Origin: Tessaracoccus sp. MC1865
Lineage (GTDB): Bacteria; Actinomycetota; Actinomycetes; Propionibacteriales; Propionibacteriaceae
Direction: 5' to 3'
Length of the DNA: 64,000 nt
Assembly (NCBI RefSeq): GCF_017815535.1
Contig: NZ_CP072596.1
Span: forward strand, 2,325,614 to 2,389,613
A program made the translations under genes and the position numbers. Each line of letters opens with the position of its first letter. The first letter of the stretch is position 1. Positions 61,931 to 64,000 of this stretch are shown here, one piece after another. Below the pieces are notes generated by a model, which saw only the letters and a list, made by a program, of their open reading frames with translations, searched no databases and was not told the DNA's origin.

Positions 61931-63891
61931 CCATCACCCCCACCGGCGAAGGCCTGCGACGTGCCCTGGACGGTCCGTTCCATGCGCTGAAGCAGCGTTG
62001 GCGTAACGAGGTGAGCGCAGACGACGTGGTCCGCGACACTGACCTCAGCATCGAAGAGGCCCGCGAGTGGACGTTGGACAGGCTCAAGCGGCTGACCCAG
62101 CGCGAGTTCGTGACCGCCGGATTCCCCGCCGCGCAGGGCGGCACCGGCACCTCGGCCGAATCAGTGGCCAACTTCGAGATGATGGCCATGGGAGACCTCT
62201 CCCTCACCATCAAGTCCGGCGTCCAGCACGGCCTGTTCGGCGGCGCCATCACCAACCTCGGCACCCAGTGGCACCACGAGACGTTCCTGCCGGGCGCGAT
62301 CGACGCGTCCCTTCCCGGTTGCTTCGCCATGACGGAGCTGGGCCATGGCTCGGACGTGCAGTCCATCGAGACCTCCATCACCTGGGACGCGGAGACCGGC
62401 GAGCTGGTCGTCCACTCCCCCAGCCCGACGGCGGCGAAGGCCTACATCGGCAATGCCGCCCGGGACGGCCGCATGGCCGCAGTGTTCGGCCAGTTGTGGG
62501 TCAACGACGTGCACCATGGCGTCCACGTCGCGCTCGTGCCCATCCGCGACGAGCAGGGCGACCCCATGCCGGGCGTCACCATCGGCGACCACGGCCACAA
62601 GGGCGGCCTCTTGGGCGTCGACAACGGCACCATCGCGTTCGAGCACGTGCGCGTGCCGCGCCGGATGCTGCTGGACCGCTACGGCGGCGTGGACGAGAAC
62701 GGCGAGTACTACTCGCCCATCGCGTCGCAGAACGCGCGCTTCTTCACGATGCTGGGCACCCTGGTGCGCGGCCGGATCTGCGTGGGGGGCGGTGCTGCGT
62801 CGGCCACCCGCAAGGCGCTGAGCATAGCCGTGCGCTACGCCAACGGCCGCCGCCAGTTCCGCCAGCCGGGGCTGGGCGAGGAGATCCTGCTGATGGACTA
62901 CCTACAGCACCAGCGCAGGCTGCTGCCTGACGTGGCACGCGCCTACGCCTACGGCTTCGCCCAGAACGAGGTGTCGCTGCAGCTTCAGCGGATCATGGAG
63001 GCCGACGGCTCGGATCCGCAGTCCGCGCGCGAACTCGAGACGCGCGCAGCCGGCATGAAGGCCGTGCTGACCCGCTGGGCCAACGACACGCTGCAGGAGT
63101 GCCGCGAGGCCAGCGGCGGCGCCGGTTACATGTCGGACAACGGCATCACGCTCGCCCGCCAGGACGCCGACATCTTCGCCACGTTCGAGGGTGACAACAC
63201 CGTGCTCCTGCAACTGGTGGCCAAGGCGCTGCTGCTGGACTACAAGTCCACCTGGGGCGACATGGACCTGGCCGGCACCGCGCAAAAGACGGCCAAGCTC
63301 CTGGGCGGCCGCTTCCTGGAGCGGACCACAGCCCGTTCGGCCATCGACAGGCTGGTGGCGACGGCGAAGCGCAAGCCGGAGGCAGAGCAACTGCGGGCCC
63401 GAGGTTGGCACGTCGAGATGTTCGAGTACCGCGAGCGCCACATGGTCGAGGGCCTCGCCCAGCGCATGCGCGCGGCGGGCAGGGCCAAGTCGTTCGACGC
63501 GATCAACGCCTGCCAGCCGCACATGATCGAGGCGGCCAAGGCCCACGTCGACCGCGTGGTCCTGGAGGCCTTCATCGCGGGCATCGAGGAGTGCGGCGAC
63601 GACTACGTCAAGGCGTTGCTGATCAAGGTGTGTGACCTGTATGCGCTCGCCACCATCGAGACGAACCGGGCCTGGTTCCTCGAGCACGAGGTGTTCGACG
63701 CCAGGCGCAGCAAGACGATCACGTCCACCGTCGATGCGTTGTGCGGTGAGTTGCGCCCGCAGTCGCTGGCGCTGGCGGAGGGTCTGGGCGTGCCGGAGGA
63801 ATGGCTCGTCCATCCGCGCAGGGCCGTGCCGCCGATGATGCAGGCTGAGGCTCCCGTCGCCGAAGCGGAGGAGTTGCGCAAAGTCAGCTGA
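61927..63891 (+). CDS. fadE5: Acyl-CoA dehydrogenase, FadE5/acyl-CoA oxidase-like
   Basis: This 654-residue flavoenzyme is longer than classic acyl-CoA dehydrogenases (about 380 residues), like the FadE5 and acyl-CoA oxidase group. CFAMTELGHGSDVQSIET is the flavin/substrate motif and the catalytic Glu lies in FATFEGDNTVLLQ. A second helical domain extends the C-terminus. It introduces the alpha-beta double bond in beta-oxidation. It is coupled to the TetR gene by a four-base overlap, and its stop overlaps the next convergent gene by eight bases. Confidence 0.88.
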   Translation: MTITPTGEGLRRALDGPFHALKQRWRNEVSADDVVRDTDLSIEEAREWTLDRLKRLTQREFVTAGFPAAQGGTGTSAESVANFEMMAMGDLSLTIKSGVQHGLFGGAITNLGTQWHHETFLPGAIDASLPGCFAMTELGHGSDVQSIETSITWDAETGELVVHSPSPTAAKAYIGNAARDGRMAAVFGQLWVNDVHHGVHVALVPIRDEQGDPMPGVTIGDHGHKGGLLGVDNGTIAFEHVRVPRRMLLDRYGGVDENGEYYSPIASQNARFFTMLGTLVRGRICVGGGAASATRKALSIAVRYANGRRQFRQPGLGEEILLMDYLQHQRRLLPDVARAYAYGFAQNEVSLQLQRIMEADGSDPQSARELETRAAGMKAVLTRWANDTLQECREASGGAGYMSDNGITLARQDADIFATFEGDNTVLLQLVAKALLLDYKSTWGDMDLAGTAQKTAKLLGGRFLERTTARSAIDRLVATAKRKPEAEQLRARGWHVEMFEYRERHMVEGLAQRMRAAGRAKSFDAINACQPHMIEAAKAHVDRVVLEAFIAGIEECGDDYVKALLIKVCDLYALATIETNRAWFLEHEVFDARRSKTITSTVDALCGELRPQSLALAEGLGVPEEWLVHPRRAVPPMMQAEAPVAEAEELRKVS

Positions 63892-64000
63892 TCGCGATCT
63901 CGGACCGAGTGTGGGGCAACTCCACCCAGGTGCGTCCGGGCGCCATCGCCAGTGGTCTGCCGCCGGCGACCGTGAAGGTGAACTTCTCCGCGATGGCGCC
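63884..64000 (-). CDS. C-terminal end of a probable DUF3048-family protein
   Basis: Only 38 residues and the stop are inside the window; the gene continues beyond base 64000. The visible end AEKFTFTVAGGRPLAMAPGR followed by TWVELP resembles the PGXTWVXX tail of DUF3048 lipoproteins, of unknown function. Its 3' end overlaps fadE5 by eight bases. Confidence 0.5.
   Translation of the reverse strand, partial: GAIAEKFTFTVAGGRPLAMAPGRTWVELPHTRSEIAIS

Noticed and set aside
1-64000. CRISPR arrays, tRNA or rRNA genes, prophage
   Set aside because: No spaced direct repeats, cloverleaf-like intergenic sequence, rRNA motifs or phage structural genes were seen on reading; a tRNAscan or Infernal run would settle the RNA point.

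Overview
The window is a contiguous 64 kb stretch of a high-GC actinobacterial chromosome. Gene content (separate purS/purQ/purL, DUF222-HNH endonuclease, Cds1-like cysteine desulfhydrase, sunset-domain secreted protein, mycobacterial-type fadA2/fabG4/htdX/fadE5 set, cytochrome c nitrite reductase with a System II cytochrome c maturation operon) fits a facultatively anaerobic member of the Propionibacteriaceae or a close relative. This placement is inference from gene content only. No rRNA, tRNA, CRISPR, prophage or insertion sequence was recognised. Coding density is very high, many operon joints overlap by 1-14 bases, and no gene-free stretch exceeds 300 bases.

Layout. 1-7322: the 3' end of a helix-turn-helix regulator, then a maltose/maltodextrin island (malEFG leftward; a LacI regulator and a GH13 alpha-glucosidase rightward) with a dense TTGCAA operator array between the arms. 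7333-9365: divergent PTS enzyme I and HPr. 9370-12232: a two-component system whose kinase looks internally duplicated. 12439-15289: nitronate monooxygenase-like protein, aspartate ammonia-lyase, Nudix hydrolase. 15378-20852: dissimilatory nitrite ammonification operon nrfH-nrfA-TPR-resB-ccsA-tlpA. 20832-23285: M20 peptidase and an HTH-nucleotidyltransferase/HEPN pair. 23221-36036: purL, a secreted subtilase, aminopeptidase N, a glyoxylate/tartronate semialdehyde operon (hyi, glxR, glxK), a sunset-domain protein and purQ/purS. 36154-44254: an unknown acidic protein, aminotransferase, DUF222-HNH protein, 3-methyladenine glycosylase, a chimeric amidotransferase/LacI remnant, aminodeoxychorismate lyase-like enzyme, Cds1-like enzyme, purC and a thioredoxin-reductase-like flavoprotein. 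44332-49643: assimilatory sulfate reduction operon (sulfite reductase, cysH, cysD, cysN, chelatase). 49738-51632: TadG-like protein and purB. 51683-57642: a ytfQRT-yjfF-type sugar ABC transporter with its LacI regulator. 57708-64000: fatty-acid module htdX-fabG4-fadA2, divergent TetR-fadE5, and the 3' end of a probable DUF3048 gene.

How they work together. Two ABC sugar importers with LacI regulators, a GH13 enzyme and general PTS proteins point to a sugar-based metabolism. The nrf operon gives the cell nitrite respiration to ammonium together with its own haem-attachment machinery. The cys operon makes sulfide from sulfate, with an adjacent chelatase that can supply sirohaem. Five pur genes, all leftward, are scattered through 23-52 kb among unrelated genes.

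The least ordinary items are the HTH-MNT/HEPN pair with an altered HEPN motif, the in-frame fusion of an amidotransferase N-terminus to a LacI C-terminus, the all-CXXCH NrfA, the operator array in the mal locus, a possible coding remnant between glxR and glxK, and the duplicated sensor kinase. Most of the rest is recognisable housekeeping or catabolic content.
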